64,000 nucleotides of DNA from Narthecium ossifragum (Eukaryota; Streptophyta; Magnoliopsida; Dioscoreales; Nartheciaceae): positions 14,281,588 through 14,345,587 of the forward strand of contig OY986970.1 in NCBI GenBank assembly GCA_963920575.1. Reading direction: 5' to 3'. The position numbers and the translations under genes are program-made. Under the pieces are notes generated by a model. It was not told where the DNA came from. It saw only the letters and a program-made list of their open reading frames with translations, and did not search any database. Below, one piece after another: positions 21,391 to 30,839 of this stretch. Position 1 is the first letter of the stretch. The number at the start of each line of letters is the position of its first letter.

Positions 21391-21510
21391 TTCTGGACCG
21401 AAAAAAGTTCGGTTCTTCGGTTCTGGACCGAAAAAAGTTCGGTTCTTCGGTTCTGGACCGAAAAAAGTTCGGTTCTTCGGTTCTGGACCGAAAAAAGTTC
21501 GGTTCTTCGG
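21391..21510 (+). repeat. Four exact 30-bp tandem repeats
   Basis: The unit begins TTCTGGACCGAAAAAAGTTC and ends GGTTCTTCGG; four copies are contiguous and identical. Because 30 is divisible by 3 all frames stay open, which explains the repetitive open frames here. Subterminal repeats of this type are common in hAT-like elements. Confidence 0.9.
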
Positions 21511-21689
21511 TTCTGGATCGAGAACCGAACCGAGAACAGAATGCTCACCCCTACCGATTACCAAATTGCCCTTGGAGTCCAAAATCAACAATGCGATCAA
21601 ACAGATCGCGTTGGACGCGGAAACAGGCCAACAGGGGCATGGCCCCCGACCTACACGGTCGAGCCAAGTTAGAGGAACGGGTCCTCACA

Positions 21690-22404
21690 ATTGGTTTCCC
21701 AAAAAGGAGCCAACGATAGGAATTGACAAGAACCCATTCCCGGCGATTGGAGTCAACGCATCGCAGGCAGATGTCACGAAACTTAAACTACCAAAGTTTA
21801 AGTTGGTTTTAGACGAAAACACACCTATGGATGAAGTGTCCCACTAAGGACGAAAAATGTCCTAGTGTTTTCTCAAGAATCGAGTCAAAAGACAAAAGTA
21901 GCCATAGGCATCAAAACCATCACTTATGCCACATATGCAAGAAGGAGATTGAGACACCAAAGGCCCATAGATGGGTGTCTAAGAATGAGCCAGGCAAGCC
22001 ACCAAGGCCGCGGCTCCTAAGTGAAGTCGTGAGTATGCCGGCGTGAAGGGCTCCGTATCATCCCTATTATCCTCCAAGAACATACAAGCCAAAGCCGCAT
22101 ATGCCAAACACATGGCATAGGTACAGTTTCCAGGAGAAGAAGACAGTCCTTGTCGAAGAAATAACGAGAACCCAATGGAGACGGTACAAGAGGCTATTAA
22201 TATGGCCAAGCTATCCGGCGAAGACAGCTATTCACCGAAAAGGAGGCCAAGACGAGGTCCAAGAGGAAGAGACCACATATGAGGTAGAATGTTTAGATTC
22301 TAAGACTGATTCACAGTCAAAATTCAATTGAAGCAAGGATGAGGATGATGATGATGAAAATATGAGGAGCCAGTGCTATTGCAATTTGGTTTATTGTCGC
22401 TAGT
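21690..22404 (+). pseudogene. Gypsy polyprotein fragment (gag/protease spacer)
   Basis: A degenerate coding stretch with frame changes: LKLPKFKLVLDENTPMDEV near 21800; PSVFSRIESKDKSSHRHQ near 21855, resembling the 'VFDRI' spacer of plant Gypsy gags; YYPPRTYKPKP; and ITRTQWRRYKR near 22160, resembling the 'LTRTQKRR' motif of the same region. It ends in an Asp/Glu-rich run just before a nested solo LTR. The sequence continues after that insertion at 23282. The lineage is uncertain. It is not the neighbouring Tat element, which is on the other strand. Confidence 0.45.
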
Positions 22405-23276
22405 TGATACAATGCACCTTCTCTAGGGTTTCGTACCTGGTCTCTTGCATGGTCTCAGATTCTCCTTAGCCAAATCTATGGCTAGGTCGAGAGATACATT
22501 TAGGGTTTTAGGAGAAGGACCCTAGGTATTCGACGAGGAAGACGAAGACTAGAGGAGGAGACGGATGAGAAGAGGGATACCTTGCAGCTCCTCTAGGGTT
22601 GGCTGGCTTTTCTTGGAGATCCAAGCCTTGGAGAACGTGGTGGAGGGAAGCACGGCAGCCAAGGGGACGCCGGGGACTTGGGGTTGGACGGCGGAGGTGG
22701 CTGGTAGTGGCGGTGATGATAGTGGCCGGCTAGTGGAGAAGAATCCGACTGTAGAGAGAGAAGGGTGAAGGTGGCTGGTGGTTTGTGGAATTAGGGTTAC
22801 AGCTACTCCTATATTACTTCTACTAAATAATAACTCTCATAAATTCGTCCATGCATAAAAAAAACCCTAATACAAGCTATAGAGGTCCTTTTATAAAGGC
22901 CTCAAGAGAGTTCAACTCCAACCTGAATACGTTATTGCTTGAGCAATAAGTAAACAAACTCTTATTAATTCAACTCAAAGTGACTTGACTCAACCAAAAC
23001 TAGGACTCAATAGAGAAACTAGCTAAGAACAAACTGGACTCAAACTAGGAAATCAACAAGGAAAGCAATTAAAACCCAACTAAGGAATTAACCAGCTAAG
23101 AATAGGATTCCTTTTTGGCCGGCTTTGCCTTGAGACCTGGTCCAAGGTCGGGTCCTACCAAAGGGTGGGGCCTGGCCTGCGTGGGTCAGCCTATATCTAG
23201 CCCATGTGTGGGTCCTACCCCATAATTGGGCGTGGGTTGGTCTAGCCCAGGTGGAGCTGGACTTCCAACCGTATTA
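22405..23276 (-). mobile_element. Reina-type solo LTR (872 bp), TSD CTAGT
   Basis: On the plus strand it starts TGATACAATGCACCTTCTC and ends CTTCCAACCGTATTA, the reverse complement of the Reina LTR at 23588-24441. CTAGT flanks it at 22400-22404 and 23277-23281. The final A of TATTA replaces the expected TATCA, one substitution. A minus-strand TATAAAAGGACC lies near 22888-22900. Confidence 0.85.
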
Positions 23277-23281
23277 CTAGT

Positions 23282-23587
23282 AGTGGCGCAAAATTATGTG
23301 TTGCCACTCATCTATGGCAACCCTGGAAGCGATGTTGACCATTCATGGTCAGGTGAAGAGCCAGAAGAAGAATCCTTCGATGATGTGTCAAACACTCTTC
23401 GCTCATTGTTTTTCTCGGAGTCAGCATCGGCGGAGCGGACACCATTGAATGAAACCAACGAAGCAATGACCATGATCATGGCCAACGAAGAAGATATTGT
23501 GTAAGGACTAGAGATGATCGAGATAAAAGAAAGGGTGGAAGTTGATAAAGAAGCTACATGCACGGGAATATCTACAAAGTAGTTCAT
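23282..23587 (+). pseudogene. Gypsy polyprotein fragment, continuation
   Basis: Continues the fragment of 21690-22404 beyond the solo LTR. It reads NYVLPLIYGNPGSD, EEPEEESFDDVSNTLRSLFF and ETNEAMTMIMANEEDIV, then a stop at 23502-23504. The acidic composition fits the spacer ahead of a Gypsy protease, but no protease motif is visible. It is cut by the Reina element at 23588. Confidence 0.4.
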
Positions 23588-24441
23588 TGATATGGTTGGA
23601 AGTCCAGCTCCACCTAGGTTAGACCAACCCACGCCCAATTATGGGGTAGGACCCACACATGGGCTAGATCCAGGCGGGACCCACGCAGGCCAGGCCCCAC
23701 CCTTTGGTAGGACCCGACCTTGGACCAGGTCTCAAGGCAAAGCCGGCCAAAAGGAATCCTATTCTTAGCTGGTTAATTCCTTAGTTGGGTCTTAATTGCT
23801 TTCCTAGTTTGAGTCTAGTGTGTGCTTAGCTAGTTCCTATTAGGAGTCCTAGTTGGTTGAGTCTTATTAGGAAAGTCTGATTACTTGCTGATTAAAGCAA
23901 GGTAGTTCTCAAGTTGGAGTAGGACTCTCTTGAGGCCTCTATAAAAGGACCTCCATAGCTTGTATTAGGGTATGACGAATTATGAGAATAAAATAGAGTT
24001 ATTAGTAGGATAATTTAGGAGTAGCTGTAACCCTACGAGTAGCTGTAACTTAATCTTCCACAAATCCCCCAGCCACCTTCATCTCTCTCTATTGTCGGAT
24101 TCTCTCTCCACCAGCCGGCCACCATCCATAGCCGCCCGTCGCTGCCATCTACAGTGCACATCCTCATCACCGGCGTCCATCCTTGGCCGCCACACCTCCT
24201 CCGCCACCTCCCTTGGCTTGGATCTCCAAGAGAAGCCAGCCAACCATAGAGGAAGCTGCAAGGTATCCCCCTTATCATCTGTCTTCCTCCTCTAGTCTTC
24301 TCCTTCCTCGTCGAATACCTAGGGGTCCTTCTCCTAAAACCCTAAAGGTATCTCTCGACCTAGCCATAGATTTGGCTAAGGAGGATCCGAGACCAGGCAA
24401 GAGACCAGGTACGAAAGCCCTAGAGAAGGTGCATCGTATCA
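23588..24441 (+). mobile_element. Reina 5' LTR (854 bp)
   Basis: Starts TGATATGGTTGGAAGTCC, ends GGTGCATCGTATCA. TATAAAAGGACCTCC at about 23941 is the TATA box, followed by leader sequence rich in CCACC. Five relatives occur in the window. Confidence 0.85.
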
Positions 24442-24737
24442 ACTTGGTGTCAGATCTCCATTCCATCGGCTGTGCCGCCCAAAGCCTTCCAAAAGCTGCG
24501 CTGATGGCAAGAGACACCACCGTGAGTACTTCCCAGGAGCGGGAAAGCCCCGTAGCCAGAGGAGAGATAGAAGCCATCCACGGGTCGCTGCGGAAGTTGG
24601 AAACCGCGCAGTTGGAGATGCGGGATTTACAGCGGGAGATGCAAATCATCACCCTAGGGATTTCAGAGAGACTTTCCTTCATGGAAAATACAGATGCAAG
24701 GGCGAAATCAGGGAGCCAGAGGAGAACCTGGAGGTAA
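24442..24737 (+). pseudogene. Reina Gag, N-terminal coiled-coil part
   Basis: Gag forms the virus-like particle. After the PBS the frame reads NLVSDLHSIGCAAQSLPKAA and then a charged helical segment, IEAIHGSLRKLETAQLEMRD and ITLGISERLSFMEN, typical of the Reina Gag N-terminus. It stops at 24737. The capsid core that should follow is absent; proline-rich sequence comes next instead. There is no clear ATG at the start, the first being inside the segment. Confidence 0.6.
24445..24456 (+). promoter_or_regulatory. Primer-binding site (initiator Met tRNA), mutated
   Basis: TGGTGTCAGATC, three bases after the LTR, is a two-change version of the TGGTATCAGAGC seen intact at 28724. Confidence 0.75.
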
Positions 24738-25500
24738 CCCTAACCCTACTTTCCCTAGAACTCCCCATAGAGCCGTCCCTACCCAAGAGGGAACCAGCCC
24801 TAGTCCCAGCTATGCCTTGGCTGGATCCGGCCACATTCCTCCTACCCAGCCCCCCACTCATCCTCACCAACCCCCTGCCTATAATCCACCGCCACCAAAA
24901 CAGCCCCTATATGTACCCTACAAACTATGCCCCCTCCATATGTACCCTACAACCCAACTCCTCCACAGCCCCATTACTACCCTCCTCATACCAGACCTAA
25001 CCGTCCAGCCCCCGCTGCCCGTACTGTGCCCGTGAACTGGAGTTCGAGTGCGACTAGGACTCCTAATCCTACTCAAACTAGGACTCATAGTCAGACTCAA
25101 ACTGCAGTCCACCCTCAACGGAGACAGCTATCCCTAGCTGAACTGCAACAACGGAGATCACAAGGACTCTGCTTCCAATGTGACGAGCCCTATACCCCGG
25201 GGAACCATTACAAGCAACTCTACAACATAGAAGCTGTCAATGATTGCCACAAAGATGAGGTACATGAAGAGGACATTGAAGCTGGCCTAGAAGAGGAGAC
25301 CACAGTCCCAGCTGAGCATGGAGAACCCTCACTTGGCATGAAAATTGGCCAAGTGTTTGTGGCTCTTCTAGCCACCGAGTCCACGGTGGAGGATCCGCTG
25401 TCGTCGCCCACTTTTGATCCTCTACCTCCTGACCCAGACAACCTCTCCCACGGCCAACCTGAGTTCAGCCCTGCCCTCATGACAGCTGCCATCTCTAGTC
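24738..25500 (+). pseudogene. Reina Gag proline-rich region and zinc knuckle
   Basis: A proline-rich stretch (PPPYVPYNPTPPQPHYYPP near 24930-24985, including a PPxY motif) is followed by RRQLSLAELQQRRSQGLCFQ, then CFQCDEPYTPGNHYK. This is the Reina zinc knuckle (C-x2-C ... H-x-C) with the last Cys replaced by Tyr and His displaced, so nucleic-acid binding is probably lost. An acidic linker (DEVHEEDIEAGLEEETTVP) and GKIGQVFVALLATEST-like sequence end where the protease should begin. The proline-rich part parallels that in the element at 27751. The reading frame changes near 24740-24930. Confidence 0.6.
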
Positions 25501-26663
25501 CGGTTCCTCAGTGGCTGAAACCCATTCAGGAGGATGTCAAAAACAATGCAGAGATGCAGAAGCTGCCCAAGGACATCCAAGATGGAATCATCAAGGGCCC
25601 ATGGATAGTTCGCAATGGAGTCATCTTCCACAAAGACCGCATCTTCGTGAGGAAGAACTCCCCAGTCATCTCGGAGATCTTGACGACCCTACATTCCAGC
25701 ACACATGAGGGGTTCGTCAAGATGTGGCATCAGCTGCGAACCACCTTCTATTGGAAGGGAGCTCAGGCGCGGATCAAGGACTTCATCCGCCAATGTGACA
25801 CCTGCCAGCGACACAAGGACGAGACCCTGAAGCCAGCCGGCCTACTCCAGTCCCTACCCATCCCTCATAAGGTATGGACTGATGTCTCTATGGACTTCAT
25901 CGACGGACTTCCATCTTCTAGAGGGTACATAGCCATTCTAGTAGTCCTCGACAGATTGTCCAAATATGCACACTTCGCTCCCCTACGGCATCCCTACACG
26001 ACATACTCAGTGGCTCGAGTTTTCTTCGACACTGTGTTCAAGCACCATGGCATGCCACCAGCATCGTCTGTGATCGAGATCCTACCTTCACCAGCAACTT
26101 CTGGCAGGAGATCTTCAGATTGCAAGGAGTCAAGTTCAGATTCTCCTCAGCATACCACCCCCAAACGGATGGCCAAACTGAGGTAGTAAACCGATCCCTT
26201 GAGATGTACTTACGATGTTTTTTCAGGTGATCGTCCTACCCAATGGAACCAATGGTTGACTTGGGCGGAGTACACCTATAACACTAGTTGGTACTCCAGC
26301 ATCCAACGGACACCCTATGAGGTAGTGTATGGGCGACCTCCACCGTCCCTCCTCTCCTATGTACCCGGGAGAGCCAGATCAGCAACTGTAGATCACTTCC
26401 TAGTTGAACGGGATCAAGTGATAGCAGATGTTAAGTCAAGGTTAGCAGCTGCCCAGAACAGGATCAAGCAGACCTATGACCGTGGACATCGAGACGTCGA
26501 GTTTCAGATTGGTGAGATGGTCTACGTCAAGTTACAACCCCATCGACAGAAGTCTGTGGCCAAGCGCAAGTCAAAGAAGCTCGCTGCGAAGTTCTATGGG
26601 CCGTACGAGGTACTGGAGCGTATAGGAGTTGTTGCCTATCACCTCCGTCTTGAATCAGATTCC
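25501..26663 (+). pseudogene. Reina integrase, frameshifted
   Basis: A pre-integrase segment (PQWLKPIQEDVKNNAEMQKL) joins the gag spacer directly to integrase, proving the loss of protease, RT and RNase H. The zinc domain shows LHSSTHEGFVKMWHQL ... CDTCQRHKDE. The core keeps the first Asp (VSMDFIDGLP) and, after a frameshift near 26050, CDRDPTFTS (second Asp) and YHPQTDGQTEVVNR (Glu). A further frame change near 26195 leads to QWLTWAEYTYNTSWYSSIQR and PYEVVYGRPPPSLLSYVPG, then the GPYEVLERIGVVAYHLRL C-terminal domain. A TAG at 26664-26666 replaces what is usually a Gln or similar codon. Confidence 0.8.
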
Positions 26664-26942
26664 TAGGTGCATCCCATTTTTCATGTATCACTTCTGAAAA
26701 AACACATTGGAACGGAAGTACCTGTCATCATCGAGATTCTGGACCCCTCAGAGGAGCAGCCCAAGCTGTATCCCCAGGCTTTCATTGACCATCGGCACCT
26801 TCCCCGGCAATCTGAAGAAGTTCTAGTACATTGGAAGGGCCATAGTCCAGCTGAAGCCACATGGGAGGTATTCATTGATTTCTTGGATCGTTATCCCGAC
26901 TTCGGCCTTAAGGACAAGGCAGTTTCCGAAGTGGGAGGGGAT
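26664..26942 (+). pseudogene. Reina integrase C-terminus with chromodomain
   Basis: Directly after the TAG the frame reads HPIFHVSLLKKHIG, then a chromodomain: YPQAFIDHRHL ... EEVLVHWKGHSPAEATWEVF and FLDRYPDFGLKDKA. Chromodomains of chromoviruses steer integration toward particular chromatin. The aromatic and Trp positions (VLVHWKG, ATWE) are present. The frame runs into the 3' LTR and ends at 27122, so the last residues are LTR-encoded. Lineage: Reina, from the short IN-chromodomain spacing and the D(K)xV ending. Confidence 0.75.
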
Positions 26943-27201
26943 GATACGGTTGGAAGTCTAGCTCCACCTGGTCTAGACCAACCCAGGCCCAATTTTGGGA
27001 TAGGACCCACACATGGGCTAGATCCAGGCGAGACCCACGCAGGCCAGGCGCCACCCTTTGGTAGGACCCGACCTTGGACCAGGTCTCAAGGCAAAGCCGA
27101 CCAAAAAGAATCCTATTCTTAGCTGGTTAATTCCTTAGTTGGGTCTTAATTGCTTTCATAGTTGATTTCCTAGTTTGAGTCCAGTTTGTGCTTAGCTAGT
27201 T
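26943..27201 (+). mobile_element. Reina 3' LTR, first part
   Basis: Starts TGATACGGTTGGAAGTC and matches 23588 onward; broken at CTTAGCTAGTT, where TAGTT is the TSD of the nested LTR. Confidence 0.85.
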
Positions 27202-27750
27202 TGTCGCGCCCAGACCCGCGTACGCCAAACCGGGCTGGGACACGAGGGGGAAAAGACCTACAACTACTAGCCTCAACTGGCGGAAACAGTTGAAACTAAC
27301 AAACAGCTGGCGGAAGCAGCTAACAACAAAAACAAGGCGAAAGCAAACTTAACAACATCTATTTACACCTATTACAAAACAGATACAATAGAGTTACACA
27401 AGGGTTCTAATACAACAGATTTACAAGGGATTGACAACAGTCCCCAAAAGATACAACACCCACCGGGGTCTCCGCAAAGGCACAAACAAAACCCTCCTGA
27501 CCCTCTGGCATGGTCAGGAGCCGACGCGCTACCACGAGACAACCGACTTGGAAGCACCGGAGAGGAGCTGGGACCTGCACCTGCAAACAACACAGTCCAG
27601 GTAGGAATGAGCAACAGCTCAGCAGGGTCCTACTCTACCACTCTCGCTAAGAAGGCAACACCGAACGAACAGCTCTGTGCCAAGTACTGAGGCTTGCCAA
27701 GGATCCCATAAATCCCGTCAATAACCCAAAGGGCTCATGTCCCAAGTACG

Positions 27751-28720
27751 TGATACGAGGTCGAACCGAGCCATTCCAAGAAGGGACCCACGTCCTTGCT
27801 TGGATGGGCCCACGCCAAGGAGTTGGCTGCAACCAGGTCCCTTTGGAGCAGGTTGAGCCAAGCTGGCTGTTATGAGTTCAACCACCACTGAACCAGACCA
27901 GACCAGATCCAAGCATGGGTGGACCCCATGGTCAAGGTTAGGTGGGACCCAAGTCCCTTTGGGCGTTCTAAGCTCAGCCGGCCAAAGGAATCCTATTCCT
28001 AGCTGGTTTGCTTACTTAGATGATTTCCTAGTTAGTAGTTATCTTGATTGAGTCAGTTTCCTAGTTTGAGTTCAGTTTATGATTTGCTTTATTAGTTCCT
28101 ATTAAGAGTCCTAGTAATCAGGAAGTTTGAGTTATGATTGAGTCTTAGTAGGAAAGTATGGTTACTTGCTGATTAAAGCAAGGTAGTTCTCTAGTTGTAG
28201 TAGAACTCTCTTGAGGCCTCTATAAAAGGACCTCCATAGCTTGTAATTATGCATGGACGAATTTATGAGAGTTATTATTTAGTAGAGATAAATCCTAGGA
28301 GTAGAAGTAATATAGGAGTAGCTATAACTTAGTTTCCACAAAAATCCACCAGCCACCTTCTTCTCTCTCTACAGCCGGATTCTTCTCCACCTGCCGGCCA
28401 CTATCATCACCGCTGCTACCAGCCACCTCCGCCGTCCAACTCCAAGTCCCCGGCGTCTCCTTGGCTGCCGTGCTTCCCTCCACCACGTTCTCCAAGGCTT
28501 GGATCTCCAAGAGAAGCCAGCCAACCCTAGAGGAGCTGCAAGGTATCCCTCTTCTCATCCATCTCCTCCTTCTAGTCTTCGCCTTCCTCGTCGAATACCT
28601 AGGGTCCTTCACCTAAAACCCTAAAGGTATCTCTCGACCTACCCATAGATTTGGCTAAAGAGGATCTGAGATAAGGCAAGAGACCCGGTACGAAAGCCCT
28701 TGAGAAGGTGCATCGTATCA
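27751..28720 (+). mobile_element. Reina-type 5' LTR (970 bp) of the non-autonomous element
   Basis: Starts TGATACGAGGTCGAACCGAG, ends GGTGCATCGTATCA. It matches the solo LTR at 62343-63315 more closely than the LTRs of the larger element. TCTATAAAAGGACCTCC near 28220 is the TATA box. Confidence 0.85.
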
Positions 28721-28723
28721 ACT

Positions 28724-28735
28724 TGGTATCAGAGC
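28724..28735 (+). promoter_or_regulatory. Primer-binding site, initiator Met tRNA
   Basis: TGGTATCAGAGC starts three bases after the LTR end, the usual plant site complementary to the initiator Met tRNA 3' end. Confidence 0.85.
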
Positions 28736-29007
28736 TCCGTTCCGACGACTGTGCCGCCCAAGGCCTTATAGAAGCTTCTCTAAAGGCAGGAGTTCCAGGC
28801 CCACATCATTATCCCTTACCTTCATCATCATCCCTATGGAACCCTAACCCTAACCAACCTCCTGTCCCTACCTATAATCCGGCCAATCACCCACCTTACA
28901 CTCCGCCTGCCTATGAACCGAGCCAGTATCCAAACCTTGAGCCCTCTATCCATCCCTCACCCATACCTAGCCCCACTACCCTTTCTCCGCCACCATACCA
29001 GCAGCCT

Positions 29008-30162
29008 ATGCCACCTCCCTACGCACCGTACAACCCTATTCCTCCCTACAATCCATCACCACCGTATCATCCATTACCTACTCCCTACAACCAACCCAAA
29101 CCTACAAACACCAATGGCTATTTGAGTACAAGGACTTCGAATCCTACTGGAACTAGGATTACAAATCCTGCTCCAACTAGGAATCTGAGTCAAACTCAGA
29201 GTACGACTTGGACTCAAAATCCTATTGGAACTAGGATTACAAATCCTACTCCAACTAGGAATCCTACTCCAACTAGGATTACAAATCCTACTGCTTACCC
29301 TACCGTTGAACAATGGAAGGAAGCTGTACAAAGTTGGAGCCCTCTACCTTACCCTTCTGTAGAACAGTGGGAAGCAATGATCAAACGATATTCTCTTACA
29401 AATCTGTCAAGCCCTACCAGAGTTCAGATTTCCAAAGAAAATCCCATTCTAGCTGCAACTTGGATTGCAAAACATAAACCCAGCTCTACCGGGATTAGGA
29501 CTCCTCATACTCCACCTACCCATGAGCTGCCCCATGACCCAGACCATGAACAACACCCGCTGCCCCCTCACCCAACCACACCACATCCCACGACCAGCAA
29601 CTCTCCCTACTCCTCCCCGGCAGCCCCCACCACTAATCAAGGCCACCCTCTTTCTCCCTACAAACCCACGGCCCCCCGTTCTCCAGCCCTACAGCCAATT
29701 GTCATCTCCGGCAATCCACCTGAAGTCCACAAAACTGCAACCACCGACCTTACCTCAGTTCATGCCCTCCCCGTACCATGTAACCCCCACCAAGGCCCTC
29801 CTCATTCCTACCCCGTTCCATCCCCAAACCAGCCGGCTCCCAAATCCATCTCCTTCAACTCCGGCAGCAACCCCCAAGGTAATCGCTGCCTACCTGCCCC
29901 TGATCCTACCATAACCTCCTTCCATGGCCCACTGAAGGATCTCTCAAGCCAACAAAGGCCGTCCCCAAAACCTCCTGACCCTTCCCGTATCCTTACTGAG
30001 GCCGACTCCAAACCCCAACCAGCATATCACCGTCGGTTCCATCTCCTCACCCTTGACCAACGTGGACCCCCTCCAGATCCACCACCTGAACTGACCCCTG
30101 GCCAGATTCACTCCGTTGGATTGAACCCCCATCCTCTCACTACCTCTCCCCATGGGATGTAA
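29008..30162 (+). CDS. Proline-rich ORF of non-autonomous Reina element
   Basis: An uninterrupted frame runs from about 28708 to 30162. The first ATG is at 29008, giving 384 codons; the upstream 100 codons are also open but lack an ATG. The product is Pro/Thr/Ser/Asn-rich. N-terminal PPPYAPYNPIPPY units come first, then repeated TRITNPTPTRNPTPT units (about 29130-29300), two related segments around YPTVEQWKEAVQ and YPSVEQWEAMIK, then long Pro/His-rich sequence. PPxY motifs occur (PPAY, PPPY, PPPY; two lie upstream of the ATG). There is no capsid core, zinc knuckle or enzymatic domain. It replaces gag-pol, as in large non-autonomous LTR elements. The function is unknown; it may be a Gag spacer expanded and kept open by chance or selection. 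Confidence 0.5.
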   Translation: MPPPYAPYNPIPPYNPSPPYHPLPTPYNQPKPTNTNGYLSTRTSNPTGTRITNPAPTRNLSQTQSTTWTQNPIGTRITNPTPTRNPTPTRITNPTAYPTVEQWKEAVQSWSPLPYPSVEQWEAMIKRYSLTNLSSPTRVQISKENPILAATWIAKHKPSSTGIRTPHTPPTHELPHDPDHEQHPLPPHPTTPHPTTSNSPYSSPAAPTTNQGHPLSPYKPTAPRSPALQPIVISGNPPEVHKTATTDLTSVHALPVPCNPHQGPPHSYPVPSPNQPAPKSISFNSGSNPQGNRCLPAPDPTITSFHGPLKDLSSQQRPSPKPPDPSRILTEADSKPQPAYHRRFHLLTLDQRGPPPDPPPELTPGQIHSVGLNPHPLTTSPHGM

Positions 30163-30335
30163 ACTCCGACGAGCTTCCCTCACAAGCAATTGAGTTCCGG
30201 CCACCTCCAGCTGCCAGATCTCAATCCAATCCCAAGCTTCTTCAAGCACTGGACAGATCTCAACCATCAGATCAGATCAGATCAAATCACCACCGTTTGA
30301 ACCTGATCGTCCGACTCCATCTTCCACACTCGATC
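30163..30335 (+). other. Tail of non-autonomous element
   Basis: No gene. Contains the short run ATCAGATCAGATCAGATCAAAT near 30268. The boundary with the host LTR lies near the GACGTACGTCC sequence at about 30338. Confidence 0.4.
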
Positions 30336-30839
30336 AAGTCAGACGTACGTCCCTCCGATAGCCACTGCTCGAGGACTGGGCTACCTCCGACGGTCCTTGA
30401 CACAGGGTGGGCCAGACGATACCTATAGGACACCCTTACCCGTGCTGGACACCAGCAAGGGGACACAAGTCGGGTAACGACATCCACCACTTAGCCTTTG
30501 ATCACCGAAGTCCACGGGTCAACCCCACCCAGTCTAACCTAGCATGTCTAATGCACAGGAAGCAGGGCAGGATATGAATAAGGAAAATAGTAACAAACAA
30601 CACAACAGGGGCACACCTTCGGCCCATTATACTAACCACTCCCAAGGGTCATGACTCCTTCGGTTCACCACAAAGCGGTAAACGGCATACCGTCAGCCCA
30701 CTTATTCTACACATCCCGAGAGGCATCACCATCTCGGTTCAACTACAAAGCAGTAATAACAAGCAATTAAGCAGGTTGAGAAAAATACAGTAAGCCCCGA
30801 GGGCAAAACAACATTTAAAACAATAAAAGTCCTCCCTGC

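Larger units (their letters stand above)
20269..21554 (+). mobile_element. CGGTTCGG-rich insertion, possibly hAT-like, carrying gene fragments
   Basis: Within the minus-strand Tekay LTR lies a block that is not LTR sequence. Its left end reads GTAAGGCTGAGC and its right end GCTCACCCCTAC, a 10/12 imperfect inverted match of the GTAGGGGTGAGC type seen at some plant hAT ends. Subterminal GAACCGAACCG repeats are present, and GGTTCCGGTTCC copies lie just outside the left end. I could not find an 8-bp TSD, so boundaries and superfamily are uncertain. The interior contains two tandem copies of a GH20 hexosaminidase fragment, which would make this a gene-carrying (Pack-type) element. Confidence 0.4.
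15862..21689 (-). mobile_element. Tekay-type LTR, minus strand, split by two insertions
   Basis: On the plus strand it opens TGGTCACGCCCCGCCCC and closes GAACGGGTCCTCACA, the reverse of a TGTGAGGACC...GGGGCGTGACCA LTR. Its body occupies 15862-17829, a short piece after 20189, and 21555-21689 (with the CAAATTGCCCTTGGAGTCC U3 segment shared by all Tekay-type LTRs here). A solo LTR (17835-20189) and a CGGTTCGG-rich insertion (about 20269-21554) interrupt it. Two tandem blocks with TCTACTCGTAC-like spacing, ACACACAGTCGCCGCGTCCG and its copy, occur at 16457 and 16598. No TSD was found. Confidence 0.6.
27751..30335 (+). mobile_element. Non-autonomous Reina-type element, 3' LTR missing
   Basis: It has a complete 5' LTR, an intact PBS and one long proline-rich ORF, but no protease, RT, integrase or chromodomain. 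No 3' LTR precedes the return to Tekay LTR sequence near 30336. GTACG borders both sides (27746-27750 and about 30341-30345). Since that pentamer also occurs twice in the host LTR, and 265 bp of host LTR are missing, it may mark a deletion junction rather than a clean TSD. Confidence 0.7.

Noticed and set aside
20261..21562. 8-bp TSD around the CGGTTCGG-rich insertion
   Set aside because: The flanking octamers do not match, so I did not claim a hAT insertion with confidence.
21306..21719. Repetitive protein with SVQNRRTELF units
   Set aside because: Product of the 30-bp tandem repeat, whose length keeps all frames open; no start context or partner.
28708..29007. Upstream extension of the proline-rich ORF
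   Set aside because: The frame is open but starts at GTG inside the LTR; no ATG before 29008. I keep the ATG as the start and mention the extension.
29074..30267. Minus-strand frames opposite the proline-rich ORF
   Set aside because: Shadows of a low-complexity coding strand.
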